Both the position numbers and the translations under genes were made by a program. The notes below the pieces were generated by a model, which saw only the letters and a program-made list of their open reading frames with translations, did no database searches and had not been told where the DNA came from. This document shows positions 26,583 to 34,020 of a stretch of DNA of 64,000 nt, one piece after another. Source of the stretch: Acidobacteria bacterium Mor1 (GTDB lineage Bacteria > Acidobacteriota > Polarisedimenticolia > Polarisedimenticolales > Polarisedimenticolaceae); the NCBI GenBank assembly GCA_001664505.1, contig CP011806.1:2783263-2847262 (forward strand), given 5' to 3'. How positions within the stretch are numbered: the first letter of the stretch is position 1; each line of letters starts with the position of its first letter.

Positions 26583-27788
26583 ATGACACGAACTTTTCCG
26601 ATCCGCGGGCGAGCCCTATGCCTGGCGTCGTTGATCGCCGTGGGCCTCGTCTCGGAAGCCCGCGCCTATACTCCCGACGCCTTCGAGGCGGTGGCGGCGG
26701 TGTTCACCGAAGCCGATGGGCGCAACCAACCCTGCTACGCCTTCTTTCACGTCAGCAAGTTGCGGTCGCAGGTCGCCAGCTACTGCAGCTACACCAGCCT
26801 GCGCAACCGCGACCTGCCCCAGGGCTGGGATGACGCCATCTCCCGGGCCGGCGTTCCGTTGGAGCCGGTGGGCCCGTGGAAACGATGGGACTCCAGCTTC
26901 CTGCTCGAAGATGAGGGGCGGCCCTTCGTGCGGTCGTACCGTATCGGAGAGGAGCGGGTGCTGTTCGTGCTGGAAGATGCCCGACGAGAGGTTCGCGCGG
27001 TGGCGCTGGTCGGCGACATCCCCGAAGAGGGCGAAGAGGGTGAGACATCGGCGGAAGTCCGCGAAGGGCCCGACGCGGGCGGCGAGGAAGAGGCCGCTGA
27101 ACCGGCGCCCTCCCTCGACGAGGCGCTTGACGCCTTCTTCGCCCGGCTCGCCGGCGGCAGCCGCAGTTGCGACGACTTCTTCGAAACCCGCCGTGTTCCC
27201 CAAGGGATGCAGGCGCGCTGCGCCTCGACCGGACTACGCGCCCGAGAGCTTCCCGAGGCCCTGGACGCGGTGATCTCGGATCTGGGCGAGGCCTGGAAAG
27301 CGACCACGCCCTGGGAGAATCCCCGGGTCGAACTGTTCGACGGCAAGAAGGGTCCTGTGTTCTACCGCCGCTACAGCGCCGGCGACGGCCACGCCCTGCT
27401 GGTGGCCGAGGGGAAAGGCAAGGACGCCCGGCTCGCGGCGTTCGGCTCACCCGGCTTCGACGAACCGCCGCCGCAGGGTCGCAGCGACGAGAACGACGCG
27501 GAGGCCGAGGAGGCTTCGATCACGCCGCCGGGCCGGCGGGTCCGGGTTCCCCTCGAGTACCCATGGCTCGGGCGATTGTTCGAGCTCACCGGACGGGTCC
27601 GGGTCTTGATGCACCTGGACGAAACCGGCGCAGTCACCTCGGTGACGGTGCTCAACAGCAGCAATCCCGGCTTCGGGTTCGAGCAGGAGGCCGCCCTCTG
27701 TGTCGGCAAGTGGCGCTACAACCCCGCGACCCGGGATGACGAGCCTGTCCCGTTCGATCTGGAGATGCTGCTGACCTTCCGCCGCTAG
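26583..27788 (+). CDS. Secreted protein with duplicated two-cysteine domain and TonB-C-like C-terminus
   Basis: 401 residues from ATG 26583 (an upstream ATG is rejected because the signal peptide MTRTFPIRGRALCLASLIAV starts here). Two ~110-residue copies of a domain follow (about 30-145 and 170-290), each opening with a C-x2-FF motif and a second Cys about 15-20 residues later (QPCYAFFHVSK and SCDDFFETRRV), ending in strands such as FVRSYRIGEERVLFVLED and VFYRRYSAGDGHALLVAEGK. An acidic linker separates them. Residues about 305-401 resemble the TonB C-terminal fold (RVRVLMHLDETGAVTSVTVL, GKWRYNPATRDDEPV). A shorter relative with one copy of the Cys domain is encoded at 58956-59762. There is no N-terminal membrane anchor as in TonB, so it is not an energy transducer of the classical kind. 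Confidence 0.7.
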   Translation: MTRTFPIRGRALCLASLIAVGLVSEARAYTPDAFEAVAAVFTEADGRNQPCYAFFHVSKLRSQVASYCSYTSLRNRDLPQGWDDAISRAGVPLEPVGPWKRWDSSFLLEDEGRPFVRSYRIGEERVLFVLEDARREVRAVALVGDIPEEGEEGETSAEVREGPDAGGEEEAAEPAPSLDEALDAFFARLAGGSRSCDDFFETRRVPQGMQARCASTGLRARELPEALDAVISDLGEAWKATTPWENPRVELFDGKKGPVFYRRYSAGDGHALLVAEGKGKDARLAAFGSPGFDEPPPQGRSDENDAEAEEASITPPGRRVRVPLEYPWLGRLFELTGRVRVLMHLDETGAVTSVTVLNSSNPGFGFEQEAALCVGKWRYNPATRDDEPVPFDLEMLLTFRR

Positions 27789-28025
27789 CTGCCGTCGGGG
27801 AGCGCAGCCTCGCGGCGGCGGCCGGTGCTGTCGCACATTGAGGCGATCGATGCGTATTGCACCGTCTCATCGAGCTGCGGACCTTGCGACTGCAACCTGA
27901 TGTGCTCATGGAGCGGATCCGCGGAAACCCCTGCCGGCACTGGATTTCCGCGACTTCACATCGCTTCTCTGCTCCGACGAGACCCTCATCGCCGGGGCCA
28001 GGTGGCGGCGGCACGGGCTTTGAAT
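27789..28025. other. Intergenic region with no recognisable feature
   Basis: About 237 bases between the TonB-C-like gene and the second sulfatase-fold gene. The frame of the downstream gene stays open through it from 27825, but the implied peptide is Cys/Ser/Arg-rich with no signal peptide and precedes a good internal start, so I treat it as leader DNA. No promoter or terminator stands out. Confidence 0.4.
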
Positions 28026-30164
28026 ATGCTGTCGTGCATGAAGTGTGTCTCGATCCCCCTACGAGCGCTGATGTTGACGGTCCTGCTGGGCCTGGCCGGC
28101 GGAGGTGCGTCTCAGGCGCAGTCCTCCGATTCGTCGAAAGACGAAACGGTCAAGCCTCCGGCAGCGGCACCCCGGCCCAGCCTGTTGCTGGTGACCATCG
28201 ATACGATCCGCGCAGACCGGGTCGGCGCCTACGGCTACGCCGAGGCCAAGACGCCGAACCTAGATGCCCTGGCCCGGGCGGGGGTCCGCTTCGACAACGC
28301 CCTCAGCCCGGTGCCGCTGACCGTGCCGAGCCACGCCACGATGCTGACCGGGCTGGTTCCCCGCCACCACGGGGTGCGGGACAACTCCTTCAAGCTGGTC
28401 GACGATGTCACCACTCTGGCGGAATCGTTTCAACGGGCGGGCTACGACACCGCGGCCTTCGTTTCGGCGGCGGTCCTGGATCGGCGTACCGGACTCGATC
28501 GTGGCTTTCGCATCTACGACGACACCGTTCGCGTCGGCGACCGCCGGGCCTTCAACTACGAGGAACGCGCCGCGAGCCAGACCAACGACGCGGTCTTCGC
28601 CCGGCTGGGTGAACTGAAGCCTCCGTTCTTCCTCTGGGTGCACTACTTCGATCCGCACCTGCCCTACGTTCCGCCGGAGCCCTACCGAAGCCAGGCCGAA
28701 GGCCGGCCCTACGACGGGGAGATCGCCTTCGTCGACGCCCAGTTCGGGCTGCTGCGGGACAAGGTGCTGGCCACCTCGGGTCCGCTGATCATCGCCGTGG
28801 CCGGCGATCACGGCGAGAGCCTGGGCGAACACCAGGAGGACAGCCACGGGGTGTTCGTCTACCAGGCGACCCAGAGGGTGCCTCTGATCCTGGCAGGCAA
28901 CAAGATCCCGTCGGGCAAGGTCGTCTCCGAGAACGTCGGGCTGGTCGATCTGGCGCCGACCCTGCTCGAGACCCTGCTCGTCGACAGCCCCAAGGGGCTG
29001 GACGGCGCGTCGCTGGTGCCGACCCTTCACGGGAAGGGGGAAAAGCGCGCCTACGAACTGGAATCCTTCTTCCCCAACTTCGCCTTCGGCTGGTCGCCGC
29101 TGCGGGCGCTGGTTCACGGGCGCTTCAAGTACATCGACGCTCCCGAGGCCGAGCTGTACGACCTGCGCACCGACCCCGGCGAAGAGACCAACCTGATCGC
29201 CATGCGCGACCAGGACGCGAGCATCCTCTCCCGGCGCCTGGCTGAGCTGGTCGGCGACGACCGCCCCGAGCGGCCGCCGATGGAGGCCGGGCACGACGAT
29301 CACATGGCCCGGCTCGAGGCCCTGGGCTACGTCGACGGTTCCGATGTCGACCGGGGGGACGGACGGGACGATCCCAAGGTCGCCATCGGCCGCCTCAAGC
29401 GGCTCAACGAAGCGCGGCGGCTGCTGCAAACGGGCAAACCCGAGAGCGCCCTGGAGATCCTGACCCCGCTCACCGCCGAGGATCCGGACAACGGCCAGGC
29501 GCTGCTCTCCAAGGTGCAGGCGCATCTCGGACTGGGGCAGATCCAGGCGGCCATCGGCGCCGCGACCCAGGCGACCGAGTTGCGTCCGGAGGATCCGCTG
29601 GCGCACTTCAATCTGGCCAACTCCCTGGCCAGCCGCCCCCTCGACGACACCGACGCGCAACAGCAGGCGCGACTGGCCTATCAGGAAACCCTGCGCCTCA
29701 ACCCCCGCTATGCCGAGGCCTACCTGAACTTCACCAGCTTCCTGCGCCGGACCAACGATCTGGACGGCGCCCGGCAACTGGTGGCCCAGGCGGCCCGGTA
29801 CGGGGTCGAAGATCCGGACCTGGAAACCCAGCGAGGCTTGCTGGCGCTGCAACAGGGGAAGCTGGAGGAGACCCGCGAAGCCTTCGCCCGGGCGCTCCGC
29901 CTGAACCCCTGCGCACCGGGTGTCGAAGAAGCTCTAGGGCGTCTGGCCTACAAGGAGAGTGACTTCCGCGAGGCCGCGGTGCACTACCGGTCCGCATTCC
30001 GCTGCGAGCCGCGGCCCGATCTGGCGATGACCCTCGGCTCGATCTACATGCTGAAGCTGTCGGAACCGGATGCCGCCCGGGACTACTACACCCAGGCGTT
30101 GGCCATGCTCCCGCCGGGGCACCCCGAAGCGGCGTCGCTACGGGAGATCCTCTCCGGGCTCTAG
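28026..30164 (+). CDS. Secreted sulfatase-fold (alkaline phosphatase superfamily) hydrolase with TPRs, second paralogue
   Basis: 712 residues from ATG 28026 (ATG 28038 is equally possible). A signal peptide with a hydrophobic run (LRALMLTVLLGLAGGGASQA) precedes the catalytic domain: VTIDTIRADRVGAYG (metal-binding Asp), PLTVPSHATMLTG (nucleophile region), FFLWVHYFDPHLPY, VAGDHGESLGEHQEDSHG and TDPGEETNLIA. As in the paralogue at 5237-7291 the formylglycine position is Thr (T99 in T-V-P-S-H). TPRs fill about 480-712 (e.g. IGAATQATELRPEDPLAHFN and REAFARALRLNPCAPGVEEAL). The two paralogues differ in anchoring: this one has no lipobox. Substrate is unknown. The last 27 bases overlap the convergent CPBP gene. 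Confidence 0.8.
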   Translation: MLSCMKCVSIPLRALMLTVLLGLAGGGASQAQSSDSSKDETVKPPAAAPRPSLLLVTIDTIRADRVGAYGYAEAKTPNLDALARAGVRFDNALSPVPLTVPSHATMLTGLVPRHHGVRDNSFKLVDDVTTLAESFQRAGYDTAAFVSAAVLDRRTGLDRGFRIYDDTVRVGDRRAFNYEERAASQTNDAVFARLGELKPPFFLWVHYFDPHLPYVPPEPYRSQAEGRPYDGEIAFVDAQFGLLRDKVLATSGPLIIAVAGDHGESLGEHQEDSHGVFVYQATQRVPLILAGNKIPSGKVVSENVGLVDLAPTLLETLLVDSPKGLDGASLVPTLHGKGEKRAYELESFFPNFAFGWSPLRALVHGRFKYIDAPEAELYDLRTDPGEETNLIAMRDQDASILSRRLAELVGDDRPERPPMEAGHDDHMARLEALGYVDGSDVDRGDGRDDPKVAIGRLKRLNEARRLLQTGKPESALEILTPLTAEDPDNGQALLSKVQAHLGLGQIQAAIGAATQATELRPEDPLAHFNLANSLASRPLDDTDAQQQARLAYQETLRLNPRYAEAYLNFTSFLRRTNDLDGARQLVAQAARYGVEDPDLETQRGLLALQQGKLEETREAFARALRLNPCAPGVEEALGRLAYKESDFREAAVHYRSAFRCEPRPDLAMTLGSIYMLKLSEPDAARDYYTQALAMLPPGHPEAASLREILSGL

Positions 30165-30983
30165 CCGCTCGGACATCCCATCCGGTTCAGCGCGCCGCAT
30201 CCGCGGATCGAGCCAGACCACCAGCAGGCTGACCAGCCAGATCAAGCCGACGAACAGGAAGGCCGAGACCGGACGGCCGTCGTAGAGGTCCCACACCGAC
30301 GTATAGATCGCGACGAAGTTGGCTCCGAAGTGGGCGAGAATCGCGATGCCGACGTTGCCGCCGGATCGCGTGAACAACCACCCGATCAACATGGACCCTC
30401 CGGTGACATACGCGGTGAACCCTGCCCAGTAGCCGGGACCGTTGGGCCAGCTATCCACCAGGAAGTCCATGGCATGCCAGCCGCTCCAGGTCAAGCCGAC
30501 CAGGAAGCAGGCCACGCCCCCCGGCACCTGACGCTGAAGACGGGTCTGCATGAAACCCCGCCAGCCGAACTCCTCGGAGATGCCCGGGAGCAGCAGCACC
30601 ACGGGAAGAAGAAGCAGGAATTCGAGCCTACCGTAGATCGTCCAGTAGGCCGCGAGCGGGGAGATCCCGCTGTAGAGGTAGCGTCCCGTCATCGCTAGAA
30701 CAGCGAGCATCAGAAATAGCGTGAGTGAGAGGGCGATCCATAGGAACGCCGGGCGCGGTCGCCAAACTCGGAGGAACAGCTGCCGAACCCCGGCCGGCCC
30801 CTCAACGATCAGCGTAACGATCACGGCGCTAGCGGTGGGCAGGAACCCCATGGGCACCGTGAGCAGCTCGAGCGTTTCCACGGAAACACCGCCCAGGCGC
30901 AACGGCCAGAGCACCAGGTGCACCGGCAGCAGCACCATCAGGCAATAGCTCAACACCGGATGGCGGCGAATCCACTCGAGCAT
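30138..30983 (-). CDS. CPBP-family (Abi/Rce1-like) intramembrane metalloprotease
   Basis: 281 residues, polytopic (about seven or eight helices). The diagnostic motif E137-E-x3-R142 is present (SEEFGWRGFMQTRL), with the second motif around H170 (SGWHAMDF) and a third His in ILAHFGANF; together these form the active site of Rce1-type glutamate-dependent membrane proteases. Bacterial members act in bacteriocin self-immunity, prenyl-protein-like maturation or membrane stress. Shine-Dalgarno GGGGAG is 9 bases upstream. It follows the trypsin-like protease gene by 45 bases on the same strand and is probably the last gene of a three-gene unit of hydrolases. Confidence 0.85.
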   Translation of the reverse strand: MLEWIRRHPVLSYCLMVLLPVHLVLWPLRLGGVSVETLELLTVPMGFLPTASAVIVTLIVEGPAGVRQLFLRVWRPRPAFLWIALSLTLFLMLAVLAMTGRYLYSGISPLAAYWTIYGRLEFLLLLPVVLLLPGISEEFGWRGFMQTRLQRQVPGGVACFLVGLTWSGWHAMDFLVDSWPNGPGYWAGFTAYVTGGSMLIGWLFTRSGGNVGIAILAHFGANFVAIYTSVWDLYDGRPVSAFLFVGLIWLVSLLVVWLDPRMRRAEPDGMSERLEPGEDLP

Positions 30984-31028
30984 CGGCGGCCCACTCCCCT
31001 TGCAAACTCGGGAGCATGATACCGGCCG

Positions 31029-31802
31029 CTAGCGCGCACCCCCCTCGGATACGCCGATCACTCCTTCGACCCAGGCCCGATGTGGCGCCATGGGGGAGAA
31101 CAGGTCGCGGCTTCCGTACTGGCCGTACTTGCCCGGCTTCGGGCTCATGCCGGCACTGCCGATGGCGACGACGATCAATTTGCCGCCCCGCTCGACCAGT
31201 GCCGGCGTCCCGCTGTCCCCGGGACCACTGACCCCCTCGAGCTTGGTGGCATCCTCTCCCGGAGCATCCATGCGCAACTCGATTCCGCGCTCGCCCAGGG
31301 CCGAGACCCGGTTGGTCGCCATACGGAACTTGCCGTCGTTGCCCACGACCCCTTTCTCGCCGTCGCCGTAGTCACCGCGGCCGGCGAGCCAGACGTCGGT
31401 ACCGACGGCCAGCGGGTCGTAGGAGATCGCCAGCGGTTCGACGCCGGCCACCGGCTTCTCGAGCCGCATCAGGGCCAGGTCCCGGTCCCCCGGCCGGTGA
31501 TCGTCGACGGCCTTCACCTCGACGACCTTGTACCGGGTACCGGCGAAGTCCACCGCCAGCCGTTTCTGCGAGGCACCGGTAGCCACGTGAGCCGCGGTCA
31601 GCACCCACTGGGGTGCCACCAGCACCCCCTCACCGTCGGGGAAGACCTTGCCGATGGCGGCGAAGCGCTCGGGGTCGGCCAGGGTCGCCTCCCCTTCCAC
31701 GTCGTGGCGCATGATCATCCCGTGCGCGGGAAGGGACAGCGCCCCGGCGGCCAGACCGCCGAGCAACAGGGCACCGATCAGCCCGCGCACGGCCCCGCTC
31801 AT
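31029..31802 (-). CDS. Secreted trypsin-like serine protease (S1)
   Basis: 257 residues from ATG 31802, which overlaps the stop of the preceding beta-lactamase-fold gene (ATGA) and directly starts a signal peptide (MSGAVRGLIGALLLGGLAAG). The catalytic triad is complete: H72 in VLTAAHVATG, D108 in DRDLALMRL and S197 in GVSGPGDSGTPAL. At about 225 mature residues it is a minimal trypsin domain with no PDZ, so not a DegP-type chaperone protease. A periplasmic or extracellular location is expected. Translational coupling to the upstream serine hydrolase suggests a shared physiological role. Confidence 0.85.
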   Translation of the reverse strand: MSGAVRGLIGALLLGGLAAGALSLPAHGMIMRHDVEGEATLADPERFAAIGKVFPDGEGVLVAPQWVLTAAHVATGASQKRLAVDFAGTRYKVVEVKAVDDHRPGDRDLALMRLEKPVAGVEPLAISYDPLAVGTDVWLAGRGDYGDGEKGVVGNDGKFRMATNRVSALGERGIELRMDAPGEDATKLEGVSGPGDSGTPALVERGGKLIVVAIGSAGMSPKPGKYGQYGSRDLFSPMAPHRAWVEGVIGVSEGGAR

Positions 31803-33211
31803 CGTTCGACCCCTTCGGCGAGAATGTCGGACAGCAGCTCCGAACTCGGGGGATCCATATTCGCCAGCACGATCACCATGTGCCCTCCTTCGAGACGCAT
31901 CGTGGCGCTCAGTCCGGGGCCGCCGCCGGCCAGCGCGATTCCGCCCCTGTCCCAACCGCCGGCCAGGAAGTTCGACTCTCCGCTCAGCAGCTTACCGTCG
32001 ATGATCCCGGTGTAGAAGCGGTGCATGTCGTCGACGGTGGCGTAGCTCTTGCCCCAGGGCCCGCCCTTGGCCGGCTCCAGGTAGATGTTCTTGGCCACCC
32101 GCTCCCGCGGACTGCCGTCGAAGTTGATCCGGGTGTAGCCGACCGCCACGTCGGGAACCACCGCATCGGTCTCGAAGAAACCGGTACGGGTCATCCCCAG
32201 CGGCTTGAAGATGGTGCGGACCACGTGCTCGTCGAAGCGCTCGCCGCTGATCTTCTCGATGATCGCGCCGAGCACGGTGTAGCCGTAGTTGGTGTAGTAC
32301 TCCCGGCTCCCGGGCTCATGCAGCAGCGGCTTGGGCCCCCAGATCGGGATGTAGTCCTCGATCTCCCGCAGCGAACCCATCGGCGTGTCGAACCACTCGT
32401 CGGTGAAGTAATCGCCGAGCCCGGAACGGTGCTCGAGCAGCTGGCCGATGGTGACCTCGTTGCGCACCCGCTCGTTGGGATAGTCCGGGAGATGACGGCC
32501 GACCTTGTCGTCGAGGGACAGCTTGCCCTGGTCCCGCAGCGCCAGGATCGCGATGCGGGTGTAGTCCTTGTTGCAGGAACCAATGTCGAAGCGGGTCTCG
32601 AGGGTGTTCGGCACCGAGAACTCCCGGGAGGCCAACCCCACCGCCTTGCGGTACTTGACGCCGCTCTTGTCGGCGATCAGCACCGTCCCCGAGAAGTAGC
32701 CGTCGGCGGCGAGCTGGGCCAGGTAGCGGTCGAGCTTGGGGGAGCGCTCACTCCAGTCGCCGCCGGAGATGTCGGCGGTTGGAATCCCCTCTTCGCCGTC
32801 GCCCCCACCCCCCATGTCCGCGCCGATCATCCGGATCTGGTCGGGGCGGTCGGCGTCGAAGTTGAAGCCGAGTCGCAGCGACTCGTCCAGGCCCGAGGCG
32901 TGCACCTTGACCTTGATCTGGCCGGAAGCGTCGATCATCACGCCGCGGACCTTCAGGGTTCCGAGTTCTTCGACCATGCTCTCGAAGGACGACTGCCAGT
33001 CCTTGACCTCCGACAACTGGAAATGCTTGGCCCGGAATGCGGCCATGGTCTCGACGTCGGCGCTGTTGTGCGCCTCGATCCAGGCGATGGCGATCGCCTC
33101 CTGGCGGGCTTCCTGACCGGCGTCGGCAACCGCAACGGTGGCCGAGGCGAAGGTCAGGATCGCGATGAGGGCGAACGGCGCCAGGGTCCGGGACATCGAA
33201 AGCGGGTTCAT
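31799..33211 (-). CDS. Secreted beta-lactamase-fold serine hydrolase (class C / S12-like) with NTF2-like N-domain
   Basis: 470 residues from ATG 33211, supported by GGAGG 8 bases upstream and a signal peptide (SMSRTLAPFALIAILTFASA). Residues about 35-145 form a small alpha/beta domain (IAWIEAHNSADVETMAAFRA) of the NTF2/DUF-type often found before this catalytic domain. The S12-like domain has S212-C-N-K215 as the nucleophile/general base pair (FDIGSCNKDYTRI), the Y-T-N loop (EYYTNYGYTVLG) and a late GGG/His-Thr-Gly-like region. Such proteins include D-aminopeptidases, esterases and cell-wall carboxypeptidases; the substrate cannot be read from sequence. First gene of an operon with the S1 protease and CPBP protease, divergent from a two-component system. 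Confidence 0.85.
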   Translation of the reverse strand: MNPLSMSRTLAPFALIAILTFASATVAVADAGQEARQEAIAIAWIEAHNSADVETMAAFRAKHFQLSEVKDWQSSFESMVEELGTLKVRGVMIDASGQIKVKVHASGLDESLRLGFNFDADRPDQIRMIGADMGGGGDGEEGIPTADISGGDWSERSPKLDRYLAQLAADGYFSGTVLIADKSGVKYRKAVGLASREFSVPNTLETRFDIGSCNKDYTRIAILALRDQGKLSLDDKVGRHLPDYPNERVRNEVTIGQLLEHRSGLGDYFTDEWFDTPMGSLREIEDYIPIWGPKPLLHEPGSREYYTNYGYTVLGAIIEKISGERFDEHVVRTIFKPLGMTRTGFFETDAVVPDVAVGYTRINFDGSPRERVAKNIYLEPAKGGPWGKSYATVDDMHRFYTGIIDGKLLSGESNFLAGGWDRGGIALAGGGPGLSATMRLEGGHMVIVLANMDPPSSELLSDILAEGVER

Positions 33212-33252
33212 GGGCGTACCTCCTATTGGATGCTCCCATGCTGGAACGCCCG

Positions 33253-33281
33253 GATGAAGATCTTCTGAAGAGCTCTTCATC
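33253..33281. promoter_or_regulatory. Composite palindrome / 11-bp-spaced direct repeat between hydrolase operon and two-component system
   Basis: GATGAAGA at 33253-33260 is inverted as TCTTCATC at 33274-33281. Within this, GAAGATCTTC (33256-33265) and GAAGAGCTCTTC (33267-33278) are each perfect palindromes, and the hexamer TGAAGA recurs at 33255 and 33266, exactly 11 bases apart. OmpR/PhoB-family regulators bind direct repeats spaced by one helical turn, so this is a good candidate operator for the response regulator encoded 47 bases downstream, controlling itself and the divergent hydrolase operon. Confidence 0.5.
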
Positions 33282-33327
33282 GGATCTTTACCGGGGCTGA
33301 TAGGCTTTTTCGGAGCAAGGAGTTGCG

Positions 33328-34020
33328 TTGAACGACCGGATCCTGATCGTCGAGGATGACCGCCCCACGGCGGACACCCTGCGGATGTACCTGGAAAACG
33401 AGGGTTTCCAGGTCGACGTCGAGCATGACGGGGTTTCGGGGCTGGCCGCCGCCAGGGACGGCGACTACGTGCTGGTCGTGCTGGACCTGATGCTGCCGCG
33501 CCTGCCGGGGACCGACGTCTGCCGTGCGCTGCGCAAGGAACGCAACGTGCCGATCCTGATGCTGACCGCCCGCACCACCGAGGACGACCGGATCCAGGGG
33601 CTGGAATCCGGCGCCGACGACTACGTGGCCAAACCCTTCAGCCCCCGGGAGGTGGTTGCCCGGGTCCGTGCCGTGCTGCGCCGCACCGAACACCCGGAGC
33701 TCGGCGGCCGGGAACAGCTACTGTTCGACGGACTGACCCTGGACCTGGTCCGCCGGCGAGTCGAAGTGCATGGCGAGGAAGTGCTGCTGACTCCGGCGGA
33801 ACTGGCGCTGTTGGCCACCCTGGCCCGGGCGCCGGGGCGGGTCTTCTCCCGCGAGACACTGGCCGAGCGCTCCTTCGGCGAGGACTTTCGCGGAACTAGC
33901 CGCAACGTCGACGTTCACGTGATGAACCTGCGGCGCAAGATCGAACGGGACCGCTCCCGGCCGGAGTTCATCGAAACGGTATTCGGTGAAGGCTACCGCT
34001 TTGCCGGACGGCGGCGCTGA
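33328..34020 (+). CDS. OmpR/PhoB-family response regulator
   Basis: 230 residues from a TTG at 33328 with AAGGAG 6 bases upstream. The receiver domain has the acidic pair (ILIVEDDRPT), phosphoacceptor D53 (VVLDLMLPRLPG), conserved Thr (MLTART) and Lys (DDYVAKPF). The C-terminal winged helix is canonical (LTPAELALLATLARAPGRVF, then NVDVHVMNLRRKIE). The stop overlaps the start of the histidine kinase gene by one base (TGATG). It probably regulates the divergent operon of secreted hydrolases. Confidence 0.95.
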   Translation: MNDRILIVEDDRPTADTLRMYLENEGFQVDVEHDGVSGLAAARDGDYVLVVLDLMLPRLPGTDVCRALRKERNVPILMLTARTTEDDRIQGLESGADDYVAKPFSPREVVARVRAVLRRTEHPELGGREQLLFDGLTLDLVRRRVEVHGEEVLLTPAELALLATLARAPGRVFSRETLAERSFGEDFRGTSRNVDVHVMNLRRKIERDRSRPEFIETVFGEGYRFAGRRR

